From positions 186,001 through 250,000 of the forward strand of contig JAYOKZ010000001.1 in the NCBI GenBank assembly GCA_038120095.1: a stretch of 64,000 nucleotides of DNA, written 5' to 3'. Positions 18,349 to 26,345 of the stretch are shown here, one piece after another. Positions within the stretch are counted from its first letter, which is position 1. Every line of letters starts with the position of its first letter. This DNA is from UBA2589 sp038120095 (GTDB taxonomy: Bacteria > Gemmatimonadota > Gemmatimonadetes > Longimicrobiales > Gaopeijiaceae). The notes beneath the pieces are model-generated. The model was given only the letters and a program-made list of their open reading frames with translations, made no database searches and was not told the origin of the DNA. Made by a program: the position numbers and the translations under genes.

Positions 18349-19686
18349 ATGCAGTCCCTCAGCCGACACTTCATCCCCCGTCTCGTGGCGGTGGGCGCCC
18401 TGGCTGCTGCCGTGAACGTCGGCGGGGCCCAGAATCTGGAAGCTCAGACAGGCCCCAGCCCCGATCCGAATGTCGATGTGACATTCACCAAGGACGTGGC
18501 TCCGATTCTTCAGCAGAACTGCCAGGTCTGTCACCAGCCGGGTGCCATCGGCCCGATGTCCCTGATGGAGTACCAGGACGTGCGTCGCTATGCGCGGCGT
18601 ATCTCCCGGATGGTCGAAGCACGGGACATGCCGCCGTACCAGTACGATACGGATGTAGGGATCCAGAGCCTTCAGGAAGACTGGCGCATGAGCGACGATG
18701 AGATCGCGACCATCGTTGCCTGGGTGGCTGCGGGCTCGCCGGAAGGGGATCCTGCCGATATGCCCGCCCCGGTGGAATGGCCTGACCCGTCCGAATTCCG
18801 GCTCGGGGAGCGCTTCGGTGAGCCCGATGTCATCGTGGCATCGGCGCCGTACGATGTACCGGAGGTTGGTCAGGATCGTTGGTGGAGGCCGACGACGCCG
18901 ACGGGGGTGACGACCGATCGATGCATCAAGGCGGTCGAGACCAAGCCTTCGGTTGTGGGTCGAGCCGTGGCGCACCATGCGAACTCCTCCTTCACCGTCG
19001 AGGGACGTCGTGCCGGCAGGCTGTCGGAGTACGCGCTGGGCAAGGTGGGCGAGATCGTCCCGGAGGGCGCCTGCCGACGCATTCCCGCGAATGCTGACGT
19101 GACGTGGGACATCCACTACTGGCCGAACGGTGTGGAAGTCGAGGACGATCAGGTCGAAATCGGCATCTGGTTGCATGACGAGGACTATGAAGGAGAGTAT
19201 GACCAGACGCTCACCCTCTACTTCCTCAACGGTGGGCGCGGGTACGACATCGCCCCGCACGGCACCCTGATGACCCAGGGATTCCACTCGTTCGACACAC
19301 CCATTCGTCTCGACAGCTGGCAGCCGCACGGTCACACCCGCCTCGTGGCCGCCTCGATTCAGATTCTCCGCAAGAACGGGACTCTCGAGATGGTCAGCAT
19401 GGTCTCGAACTGGAGTGCACTGTGGCACCACAGTCACATCTATGAAGACGATGTGGCCCCCCTGCTCGAAGTCGGGGACCAGCTCGTCCTGACGCACTGG
19501 TACGACAACACCGAGAACAACCGGTACAATCCGGATCCGGATCAGTGGGTGGGGATCGGTGATCGTACGGCCGACGAGATGGCGCACGCGTGGATGGCAA
19601 TCACGCATCTCGACGAAGAAGGGTTGGAGAAGATCAAGGCGGATCGTTCACGCCCGGTGAGTGAGCAACCGGACCGGGACCGGTGA
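18349..19686 (+). CDS. exported c-type cytochrome with copper monooxygenase-like domain
   Basis: 445 residues with a signal peptide. Residues 43-130 form a c-type haem domain with C58-x2-C61-H62 (CQVCH) in the DVAPILQQNCQVCHQPG pattern of Planctomycete-type and related exported cytochromes, followed by DMPPY. The remainder, with several histidine motifs (HHANSS, WQPHGHTR, LWHHSHIYED), resembles the ascorbate-dependent (dopamine beta-hydroxylase-like) copper monooxygenase fold. ATG 18349 has AAAGGAG upstream and gives the signal peptide. Electron delivery by the fused haem is inferred. The substrate is unknown. Confidence 0.82.
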   Translation: MQSLSRHFIPRLVAVGALAAAVNVGGAQNLEAQTGPSPDPNVDVTFTKDVAPILQQNCQVCHQPGAIGPMSLMEYQDVRRYARRISRMVEARDMPPYQYDTDVGIQSLQEDWRMSDDEIATIVAWVAAGSPEGDPADMPAPVEWPDPSEFRLGERFGEPDVIVASAPYDVPEVGQDRWWRPTTPTGVTTDRCIKAVETKPSVVGRAVAHHANSSFTVEGRRAGRLSEYALGKVGEIVPEGACRRIPANADVTWDIHYWPNGVEVEDDQVEIGIWLHDEDYEGEYDQTLTLYFLNGGRGYDIAPHGTLMTQGFHSFDTPIRLDSWQPHGHTRLVAASIQILRKNGTLEMVSMVSNWSALWHHSHIYEDDVAPLLEVGDQLVLTHWYDNTENNRYNPDPDQWVGIGDRTADEMAHAWMAITHLDEEGLEKIKADRSRPVSEQPDRDR

Positions 19687-19728
19687 TCGGAATCGGCTGA
19701 CCCCAACGCGTCGTGCTGTTCAACCGGC

Positions 19729-19762
19729 GACCCCCGCTCGAGGCTCTGCCCGGGCGGGGGTC
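19729..19762 (+). terminator. strong hairpin after the cytochrome gene
   Basis: Perfect 9-bp stem GACCCCCGC/GCGGGGGTC with a 16-base loop, then CTGTCGTTTGG. Located 43 bases after the stop. The best terminator candidate in the window. Confidence 0.6.
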
Positions 19763-19840
19763 CTGTCGTTTGGTGGCGTCGCGTGCCCACGGAACGTCGC
19801 GCGGTCTGACCCACCTCAACACCGAGCGCCACACGCCAGC

Positions 19841-21457
19841 ATGAGAACAATCAAACGACTCGGGGTGCCGACGCTGCTCCTGGCGGGCTTCATCTCGTGC
19901 ACGCCGTCGGGCAGCAATCAGTCGGATGCCCCTGAACTCGACGCACGATCCATCGAGACGTTCCTTCAGCACATGTCCGTCCTCTCGAGTGACGAGATGG
20001 GGGGCCGGCGGCCGGGCACAGCGGGATATGACTCGGCGGCAGCGTACATCGCTCGGGAATCCCGTGCGATCGGGCTGGAGCCCGGAGGAGCAGCGGGTTC
20101 CTATCTGCAGCCGATCCACTTTCGACAGGCTCGTGTGAGCGTTCCGTCCGCCGAATTCACCGTCGCAGAGCAGGCCCTGACCTACGGGTCGGACTACACG
20201 CTCTCCCCTCGAACTGCGACGAGCGAGACTGACGTGCGGGCGCCAATGATCTTTGCCGGATTCGGGATCAGCGCTCCGGACCTCGGCTATGATGACTTCG
20301 AAGGCATCGACGTGGAGGGAAAACTGGTGGTGGTGGTCCCCGGTGCCCCTGACGCATTCGGCCCGCTCGAGCGGACCGTGCTATCGAGTAACGCCTCCCG
20401 AGACTCGGAACTCAGGGCACGGGGTGCCAGGGGGGTCGTGATCGTCGGGCCGGATGAACTCGAGGACCCGGGAGGGACGCGCGTCCGGTACGTCCCGCCG
20501 ATGGATCGCTCACCGGGCCACTCCCGGAGCGAAGAGCTCGAGGTTTCCGTGACGGTCCCGCGGCGCATCGCCGCCGGGTGGATGACGAATTCGGGCCATG
20601 GTCTGGTCGACGTGCTCGCGAGCCTTCGAGCCGGTGAGTCCCGCTCCTTCGACTTCCCGTTCGACGGGCATGTCCGGGCAACCTTCGAACATCAGTCGTT
20701 CGAGAGTTCGAATGTGGCCGCTTTGCTGCCTGGCTCGGACAGCCGGCTGCGGAATGAAGTCCTGGTGCTCTCCGCGCATCTGGATCATCTGGGGACCGGC
20801 CTTCCGGTGGACGGAGATTCGATCTACAACGGCACGCTCGACAACGCATCCGGATCCGCGGCGCTCCTGACGCTGGCGTCCACGCTCGGACGTTTGGAAC
20901 GTCCACGTCGTTCCATCCTCTTCCTCTGGGTAACCGCCGAAGAGTCGGGTCTGCTGGGATCGGAGTACTTCGCCCGTTTCCCCTCACTCGAGTCCGGCCG
21001 CGTGGTCGCAAATCAGAACATGGATGGCGTCATGGGCATGATTACGGCGGCCACGGATGTGCTCGCTTTTGGCTATGAGCACTCGAATCTGTCCGAGGCG
21101 GTGGATTACGCAGTCGGCGTCACGGGCACTCCGGTCGCCCCGGATCCGACGCCCGAGGAGAATCTTTTCATCCGCAGTGACCAGTATGCCTTCGTACGGG
21201 AGGGCATCCCTGCGATTTGGGTCCAGGGAGGGCGAAGCGCGGTGGAAACAGATCGCGATGCACAGAGAGAGCTCGATCAGTGGATCGCGGAGCGCTACCA
21301 CAAACCTACGGACGACCTCGACCAGCCCTTCGACCTCGAGGGAGTACGTCGAGAACTGGCTTCAAACCTCCTGGTCACGTGGTACATCACCAATCGGATG
21401 GACTCGATCGCCTGGGATACCTCCAGCTTTCTCTACCGACGGTGGGTTGCCCGGTGA
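19841..21457 (+). CDS. M28-family metallopeptidase lipoprotein
   Basis: 538 residues. Lipoprotein signal (TLLLAGFISC). A PA-like insert (GVVIVGPDELEDP) interrupts the front half, as in many M28 aminopeptidases. Zinc ligands are in order: LSAHLDHLG (H, D region), TLDNASGSA (bridging D), TAEESGLLG (E-E pair with catalytic E), NMDG (D) and YHKPTDD (H). This gives a complete two-zinc site, so an active exported aminopeptidase is expected. ATG 19841 fits the signal peptide; upstream in-frame codons do not. Confidence 0.9.
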   Translation: MRTIKRLGVPTLLLAGFISCTPSGSNQSDAPELDARSIETFLQHMSVLSSDEMGGRRPGTAGYDSAAAYIARESRAIGLEPGGAAGSYLQPIHFRQARVSVPSAEFTVAEQALTYGSDYTLSPRTATSETDVRAPMIFAGFGISAPDLGYDDFEGIDVEGKLVVVVPGAPDAFGPLERTVLSSNASRDSELRARGARGVVIVGPDELEDPGGTRVRYVPPMDRSPGHSRSEELEVSVTVPRRIAAGWMTNSGHGLVDVLASLRAGESRSFDFPFDGHVRATFEHQSFESSNVAALLPGSDSRLRNEVLVLSAHLDHLGTGLPVDGDSIYNGTLDNASGSAALLTLASTLGRLERPRRSILFLWVTAEESGLLGSEYFARFPSLESGRVVANQNMDGVMGMITAATDVLAFGYEHSNLSEAVDYAVGVTGTPVAPDPTPEENLFIRSDQYAFVREGIPAIWVQGGRSAVETDRDAQRELDQWIAERYHKPTDDLDQPFDLEGVRRELASNLLVTWYITNRMDSIAWDTSSFLYRRWVAR

Positions 21458-21507
21458 AAACCCGACTCCGACCGGGTCCCCCTACCGACACGAGCACCGC
21501 GTCAGCA

Positions 21508-21515
21508 TAGATTGA
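21508..21515 (+). promoter_or_regulatory. promoter-like TAGATTGA box
   Basis: 29 bases before ATG 21545 (47 before ATG 21563). Confidence 0.4.
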
Positions 21516-21544
21516 TCTTCGAAGGGGACATCCGCGAAGCATGA

Positions 21545-22051
21545 ATGAGACCGAGTGACATCATGCACACACCTGACCGGGCATTCGTCGAAGAGGTCCT
21601 GGCCCACGCACGAAAGCAGCTGGAGAAGGGATGGGCACCTCTCTCGACGGCAAACAACCTCCGTGCACGCTTCGGCCTGACGCTCGACTGCGGCAAACAG
21701 GTCGTCGGCCTGATCATGGCAAATCGCGTTGGTCCGTCCGTGGAACACCTCGCCGTCGAGATGGCCACAGCCCTTCAGCTCTCGAAGGAAGAGGCGACAG
21801 CACGCGTCCTCGAGGTGAAGAATGGCCTGGTCGACCCGGATGATTGGTCCACTGTGCCACTCGAATTCGACCCCGAGCGTGCGCCCTCTTTCGTCCCTCC
21901 TCAGGAGGAACCCGCCCCGAGCCCCGAGGCTCGATCGGGCCCGACGGCGGACCAAAGTGCCCGGCTTCGCGGGCCGATCCACCTCGAGTTCAACCTGCGC
22001 TCCGGGTCTGATGCCTCCAGCCGGAAAAAGGGCGGGCTCTTCAGGCGTTGA
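21545..22051 (+). CDS. hypothetical cytosolic protein
   Basis: 168 residues (162 if ATG 21563 is used). The front 90 residues are helical (RAFVEEVLAHARKQLEKG, HLAVEMATALQLSKEEATARVLEVK). The rest is proline- and glutamate-rich, with a basic tail RKKGGLFRR. No signal peptide or known motif. It has its own promoter-like box, and base use is like that of the neighbours, so I take it as real. Convergent with the FG-GAP gene, 11 bp between stops. Confidence 0.65.
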   Translation: MRPSDIMHTPDRAFVEEVLAHARKQLEKGWAPLSTANNLRARFGLTLDCGKQVVGLIMANRVGPSVEHLAVEMATALQLSKEEATARVLEVKNGLVDPDDWSTVPLEFDPERAPSFVPPQEEPAPSPEARSGPTADQSARLRGPIHLEFNLRSGSDASSRKKGGLFRR

Positions 22052-22062
22052 TGCCGGCCGGT

Positions 22063-23184
22063 TCAGCGTGCTGAGACGTTCAGAAAAAGCCGGTTGAGGG
22101 ATTCCGAGTTGGCGAAGGCGACATCGGCACGGCCGTCACCGTCCACATCTGCTGCTGCAACGCCGTATGTCGACTCATGCTCCACCCCAACGTGGACTTC
22201 ATGCCACGACCGCCCTCCGTCTTCGTTGAGATAAATCGCATTCTGCCCCTGAACGTTTCCGATCAGAATGTCGAGGTCGCCGTCTCCATCGAAATCCGAA
22301 ACCGTCGAGGCGTATGAGGCCTCGTCCTGGCCGAACATGATCCCCTGGTCGAAGTGCCCTCCTCCGAGGCCGAGGTACACGCCATTCGGTTCCCCGATAT
22401 TCGCGGCGACGATGTCGAGGATGCCATCCTGATTCAGATCGGCGAGAACGACGGACCGTGTTTCATCAGACCCGGTGCCGAACTGACGGACGTCGCTGAA
22501 CCCGAGAGACCCATCATTGATGAGGATCTGGTTGGCCTGACCGTCGCGGTTCGCGAGGACCAGATCGGCGTCACCATCGCCGTCGACATCGCCGACGGCG
22601 ACCGCGATGGTGGAGCCGTCCGGATCGCCGAACGACCGCTTGCTCCCGAAGCGACCGTCCCCCTGATTCAGATAGAATCCATTCGGCGTACCACGGTTCG
22701 TCACGAGAACGTCGAGAGCACCGTCACCGTCCAGGTCGGCCAGCTGCGCCGAGCGGGTGGGTTCGATTTCCGGACCCACCGACCACACCCGCTCGAAATG
22801 GCCTGCCCCATCATTCATATACACCCAATTCTCGGCTCGATCGTTACCCACGATCACGTCGAGATCCCCGTCACCATCCAGGTCACCGGCAGGGCTCGCA
22901 TACGTCGTCGCCTTCTCGGGACCGAGGGGGTAGCCGAAGGTGAACTGGCCTGCACCATTGTTGATGTAGACCTCGTTCACCTGAGCCCAATGGCGACCGT
23001 TGGCCAGCAGCGCATCTGCATCGCCGTCACCATCCACATCGGCAAAGACGATGGATGCCGTCAGATCGGCCGGTGTGCCGAAGACGAGGCGGTTCGTGGT
23101 CCGGAATTCCAGTTGAGCGGTCGCCGTCGCGGGTGTCACGGCAACGATCAGGCCCACGGCCGAAACCCAGGCACGTGTCTTCAT
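22063..23184 (-). CDS. exported FG-GAP/VCBS-repeat protein
   Basis: 373 residues, signal peptide (MKTRAWVSAVGLIVAVTPATATAQ), then seven blades of an integrin-like beta-propeller. Each carries a calcium-binding DxDxDGxxD loop (DVDGDGDAD, DLDGDGDLD, DLDGDGALD, DLNQDGILD and others). Such propellers mediate binding rather than catalysis. Its ATG overlaps the stop of the MBL-fold gene as ATGA, so the two are translationally coupled. Confidence 0.87.
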   Translation of the reverse strand: MKTRAWVSAVGLIVAVTPATATAQLEFRTTNRLVFGTPADLTASIVFADVDGDGDADALLANGRHWAQVNEVYINNGAGQFTFGYPLGPEKATTYASPAGDLDGDGDLDVIVGNDRAENWVYMNDGAGHFERVWSVGPEIEPTRSAQLADLDGDGALDVLVTNRGTPNGFYLNQGDGRFGSKRSFGDPDGSTIAVAVGDVDGDGDADLVLANRDGQANQILINDGSLGFSDVRQFGTGSDETRSVVLADLNQDGILDIVAANIGEPNGVYLGLGGGHFDQGIMFGQDEASYASTVSDFDGDGDLDILIGNVQGQNAIYLNEDGGRSWHEVHVGVEHESTYGVAAADVDGDGRADVAFANSESLNRLFLNVSAR

Positions 23185-24131
23185 CGAATGGTGAAGGGTT
23201 CGAGGTGTACCGGGGTGATCACTCTGGTCCCCGGAGACAGCTCTCCGACGGTGGCAATGAACGGTAGGAGGTTCCGTTCGATGTTGGGTTGCTGGGAGAA
23301 CCCGTAGGGCAGTCGGAAGTTGTCCCAATGGGTCGGGATCACGATCGGCGGGAAGCCCGTCGATTCCAGAAGGCGCCGGTCATAATCGTACAGACCGAGG
23401 CGTGAGCCGTTGATGCCCGCAAGAAGGATGTCCGGCTCGAGCCCCTCGAATTCGCGTTCGATGAAGTTCATCGAGCCCATCGTCAGAACCTCGTGGCGAT
23501 CGAAGCGGGCGAGAAAGCTGAGCGATCCGCCCTCGATGAACTGTTCGATCCGCAGCGGAGCCTCGAGTTCGGTGAAGCGATCGTAGCGGCGGGTGTCATG
23601 GTAGTGGCGGTCGTTCAGGGCCGAGTGAATCCCCGGAACGACACGTACGCTGAAGTTCTCGAACTGATAATCCTCGCCACCGCCCACCGGGTAGAGTTGG
23701 TCGCTCGGGACCCCATACGCGCGCAGGATCATCATGGTCGTCTCGGTGCCAATCACGCGCGCGCCGGTCTTGCGCGCGATGTACGGAACGTCCCCGAGGT
23801 GATCGAAGTGGCCGTGGTGAACGAGGATGAAGTCGGCTTCGGTAATCAGCGAGTCGATCAGGGTCGTGTCGGACCAGGCGAGATCCGTCCTCGCAAAATC
23901 GGGCCGGTCGTCATCAGGGTGCCCCCCTCCACCGTATTTCAGGCGCGATGGCCAAGGATCAACGAGTACGACGACATTGCCATCGGAAATCTTCCATCCC
24001 GCCGCCCCGAAGTAGGTCATCTCCAGGGGCGGACCTGCTCGATCGTCAATCTGTGCCTCGATCACCGCAGGTAGCGCCGCAGTTGCGAGGAGAATGCGAA
24101 TCACCAAAAGGGATCGGGAGCGAGAGGGCAT
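23181..24131 (-). CDS. exported MBL-fold metallohydrolase
   Basis: 316 residues with a signal peptide cleaved near AVIEAQ. Metal motif H106-x-H108-x-D110-H111 in VHHGHFDHLG, preceded by LVDPWPS and followed by a GSMNFIE loop and PTHWDNF, as in the UlaG-like branch of the metallo-beta-lactamase fold. It lacks beta-lactamase B-class features; lactonase or phosphodiesterase-like activity is possible. First of a two-gene operon with the FG-GAP protein. Confidence 0.86.
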   Translation of the reverse strand: MPSRSRSLLVIRILLATAALPAVIEAQIDDRAGPPLEMTYFGAAGWKISDGNVVVLVDPWPSRLKYGGGGHPDDDRPDFARTDLAWSDTTLIDSLITEADFILVHHGHFDHLGDVPYIARKTGARVIGTETTMMILRAYGVPSDQLYPVGGGEDYQFENFSVRVVPGIHSALNDRHYHDTRRYDRFTELEAPLRIEQFIEGGSLSFLARFDRHEVLTMGSMNFIEREFEGLEPDILLAGINGSRLGLYDYDRRLLESTGFPPIVIPTHWDNFRLPYGFSQQPNIERNLLPFIATVGELSPGTRVITPVHLEPFTIR

Positions 24132-24164
24132 ATCTGAATGGCGATGGGATCCGACAGGGCGGGC

Positions 24165-24172
24165 CGAAGGTA
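24165..24172 (-). promoter_or_regulatory. promoter-like TACCTTCG box of the MBL gene
   Basis: 33 bases before the ATG at 24131. Faces away from the box at 24209-24216 in the same intergenic region. Confidence 0.42.
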
Positions 24173-24208
24173 TCCCACGGCCTCCGGAAAGTCATTCGTT
24201 CCAGATGC

Positions 24209-24216
24209 TACATTGA
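24209..24216 (+). promoter_or_regulatory. promoter-like TACATTGA box of the cupin gene
   Basis: Preceded by TGC, 32 bases before the ATG at 24249. With the divergent box at 24165-24172 the spacing to the two start codons is almost equal. Confidence 0.42.
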
Positions 24217-24248
24217 TGCACTCGAACTGCTCTCGCGTGGAACCCGTC

Positions 24249-24581
24249 ATGGATCACCCCGAACTCCTTCACCCTACGTCGCTCGCCCGGTTCAGCTCCG
24301 AGAAGATGACCAAGGTCGACATCTTCAGATCTGACCGCATGCTCGTAGGGCTGAACGCCTTCGAGGCCGGGCAGGAGCATGCGCTGCACGGCCATGCGGA
24401 TCAGGACAAGGTGTATCACGTCCTCGAGGGCGAGGGCGAGTTCCTCCTCGAGGAGCGCACGATCGAAATGAGTGCGGGTGCCATGCTCGTGGCTCCCGCA
24501 GGAGTGCCTCACGGGGTTCGCAACACTGGCCACGACCGACTCGTCGTGCTCGTGTTCATGGCCCCTGCGCCGTCGCGCTAG
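24249..24581 (+). CDS. small single-domain cupin
   Basis: 110 residues forming one cupin barrel. Motif 1 is GQEHALHGHADQDKVYHVLEGEG, with H47, H49 and a nearby acidic residue as metal ligands; motif 2 is APAGVPHGVRN with H88. Cytosolic. Such proteins may be isomerases, dioxygenases or ligand binders, so function is open. ATG 24249 lies 32 bases after its promoter-like box. Ends at a strong convergent hairpin (24640-24665). Confidence 0.85.
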   Translation: MDHPELLHPTSLARFSSEKMTKVDIFRSDRMLVGLNAFEAGQEHALHGHADQDKVYHVLEGEGEFLLEERTIEMSAGAMLVAPAGVPHGVRNTGHDRLVVLVFMAPAPSR

Positions 24582-24639
24582 GAGTTCGATTCCTCACGCC
24601 CGCCATGTGGGCCCCGGGCGATTCGGGGGACTCGACGAG

Positions 24640-24665
24640 GTGCTTCGCCCACCGGGGCGATGCAC
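24640..24665. terminator. bidirectional hairpin between convergent genes
   Basis: Ten paired bases (GTGC, one T-T mismatch, TCGCCC, loop ACCG, GGGCGA, GCAC). It lies between the cupin stop (24581) and the stop of the small minus-strand gene (24677). Confidence 0.55.
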
Positions 24666-24676
24666 AACCCCTGCCG

Positions 24677-24982
24677 CTAGGCTTCCTCGATCAGCGCTCG
24701 AAGGTGCTCTGGCGACACATCCAGCGCGTCTCCGGCTCGGGCATAGAAATCTTCACCATCGCCTTCCAACTCGAGCAGACTGGCGAGGAAGTCCCTGGCC
24801 GACGTCGAGCCGTACAGTGCCGCCTGCCGACGAAGCCGGCGACGAAGACGCTGCGACAATCCCAGCGAATCAACGTGTCCGCCATCGACCTCGATGTCCC
24901 GTTCAGCCGGCTCCCGCACCGCGCCGCTCTCGGACGTGTCAGGCACGGGCAATCCCGGGTGCGACGATGAGTGGGACGTCAT
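24677..24982 (-). CDS. small hypothetical protein
   Basis: 101 residues. The first 40 look disordered. The rest is helical and charged (LSQRLRRRLRRQAALYGS, then LASLLELEGDGEDFYARAGDALDVSPEHLRALIEEA). No recognised family. Support for a real gene is the convergent hairpin at its 3' end, the organised C-terminus, and TAGCATTC on the minus strand about 65 bases before the ATG. A very short, spurious frame cannot be excluded. Confidence 0.5.
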   Translation of the reverse strand: MTSHSSSHPGLPVPDTSESGAVREPAERDIEVDGGHVDSLGLSQRLRRRLRRQAALYGSTSARDFLASLLELEGDGEDFYARAGDALDVSPEHLRALIEEA

Positions 24983-25133
24983 TCGAAGCGGCTCCTGTTG
25001 GACTGCGGGACGGGTACCTCGGTCAGGGAAGTTGGGAGGGCTGGATCGCGAATGCTACGTCGGGTCTGTAACAACGTTCGCGTCACGTGAACCCCTGACC
25101 ACGCGGCCTCTTCCCGCGGAGGGAACGAGGTTT

Positions 25134-26177
25134 TCAGTCGACACCGAGAACCGCCTTCGGCATGTGCATGCTCACGAGCATGTGCGGCACGTCGACGACC
25201 TCCGAGATCTTCAGGTCCCCGGCGATGGAGCAGAGGATGTATGCCTCTTCCGGGGTCAACCCATGCTCGGCCGTCAGGTAGTCGATCATGAACGTGGTCG
25301 CCTTCACCGCCGCTTCATCGAGCGTCGTGGCAAAGGCCGTGACCGCATAATAGTCCGCGGTCTCGTACTGCGGTTCCTCGATTGACCTCGCGCCCTCGAG
25401 CACCTCGATCCGGTAACGGATCCGCATACCGGCCTCGATGGCCGTGCCCGACACCTCCCCGTCTCCCTGAGCGGCATGGGTATCACCGATGGAGAAATTC
25501 GCTCCCTCCACGAACACCGGGAAATAGACGGTCGTACCTGCCACCATGTGCCGGTTGTCCATATTCCCGCCATTGGCGCGCGGTGGGATGGTCGCCAGCA
25601 TCGAGTCGGTTGCCGGTGCGACCCCCATGACCCCCGGGAACGGAGCAAGGGGTACCGAAATCCGGTCATTGAACCGAATGCTCGAGGCCTCGGGATCGAT
25701 GTCGAAACCCATGTACACAGGCTCGGTAAAGCGGTCGGCAAGAAAGCCGAATCCCGGCACGATGGCCGCCCAACCCCAATCATCGACTTCGATATCGAGC
25801 AGCGTGACGGCGAGCACATCACCCGGAGACGCGCCTTCGACGGCAACCGGGCCCGTCAGGGGGTGAATCGGATCGAACGATAGCGTTTCGACGTCTGCCG
25901 CGGTCGACGTGACGTCGAACTGCCCGTCGGAGGCCTCCATCGTATGGACCTCGACAACGGCTCCCGAGCGTACGGTCACGACGGGAGGAATCGCCGCGCT
26001 CCAGCGGGCATGCGTCTGCTCCGCCGAGAGAACCGCATCAGGCTCCGGAAGCGGCGAGCCCGAGCCTGCGGCCTCACCCGGATCGGAGCCCTCCGGTTCG
26101 GGCGTACAGCCGAAGGCCATGAGGGTGAAAAGAGACAGCGAAGCGAAGGCATTCCTGCGAGCGCGACTGACCATCAT
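25134..26177 (-). CDS. acetamidase/formamidase family lipoprotein
   Basis: 347 residues. Lipobox LMAFGC, a serine/proline/glutamate-rich linker, then the acetamidase/formamidase fold: HPLTGPVAVEGASPGDVLAVTLLDIEVDDWGW, FPGVMGVAP, PRANGGNMDNRHMVAGTTVYFPVFVEGANFSIGDTHAAQGDGEVSG. The last block holds the conserved GD-H-A-Q-GDGE region. Family members release ammonia from acetamide or formamide. Export as a lipoprotein is unusual compared with cytosolic homologues. The start is ATG 26177 or 26174. Divergent from the M14 peptidase gene. Confidence 0.88.
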   Translation of the reverse strand: MMVSRARRNAFASLSLFTLMAFGCTPEPEGSDPGEAAGSGSPLPEPDAVLSAEQTHARWSAAIPPVVTVRSGAVVEVHTMEASDGQFDVTSTAADVETLSFDPIHPLTGPVAVEGASPGDVLAVTLLDIEVDDWGWAAIVPGFGFLADRFTEPVYMGFDIDPEASSIRFNDRISVPLAPFPGVMGVAPATDSMLATIPPRANGGNMDNRHMVAGTTVYFPVFVEGANFSIGDTHAAQGDGEVSGTAIEAGMRIRYRIEVLEGARSIEEPQYETADYYAVTAFATTLDEAAVKATTFMIDYLTAEHGLTPEEAYILCSIAGDLKISEVVDVPHMLVSMHMPKAVLGVD

Positions 26178-26345
26178 GGCGTTCTCCGGAGCGTTGGACA
26201 GAACAGACAGAGTCTCGTCCGTGGAAGGCAGAACATGGGACGCGTCACCGGCCGGCGCGACCGCCACCCCGGTCCAACGAACTCAACTGGCCGTCCCCAT
26301 CACTCGAAGTCACATTGCTGGATTCCTGCCCGTTGCGGACCACAC

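Noticed and set aside
22063..23184. DxDxDG repeats read as a DNA tandem repeat
   Set aside because: They are diverged protein blades of an FG-GAP propeller, not near-identical DNA repeats.
26192..26279. Inverted repeat CGTTGGAC / GTCCAACG between acetamidase and M14 genes
   Set aside because: Eight-base arms with a 72-base spacer; could arise by chance.
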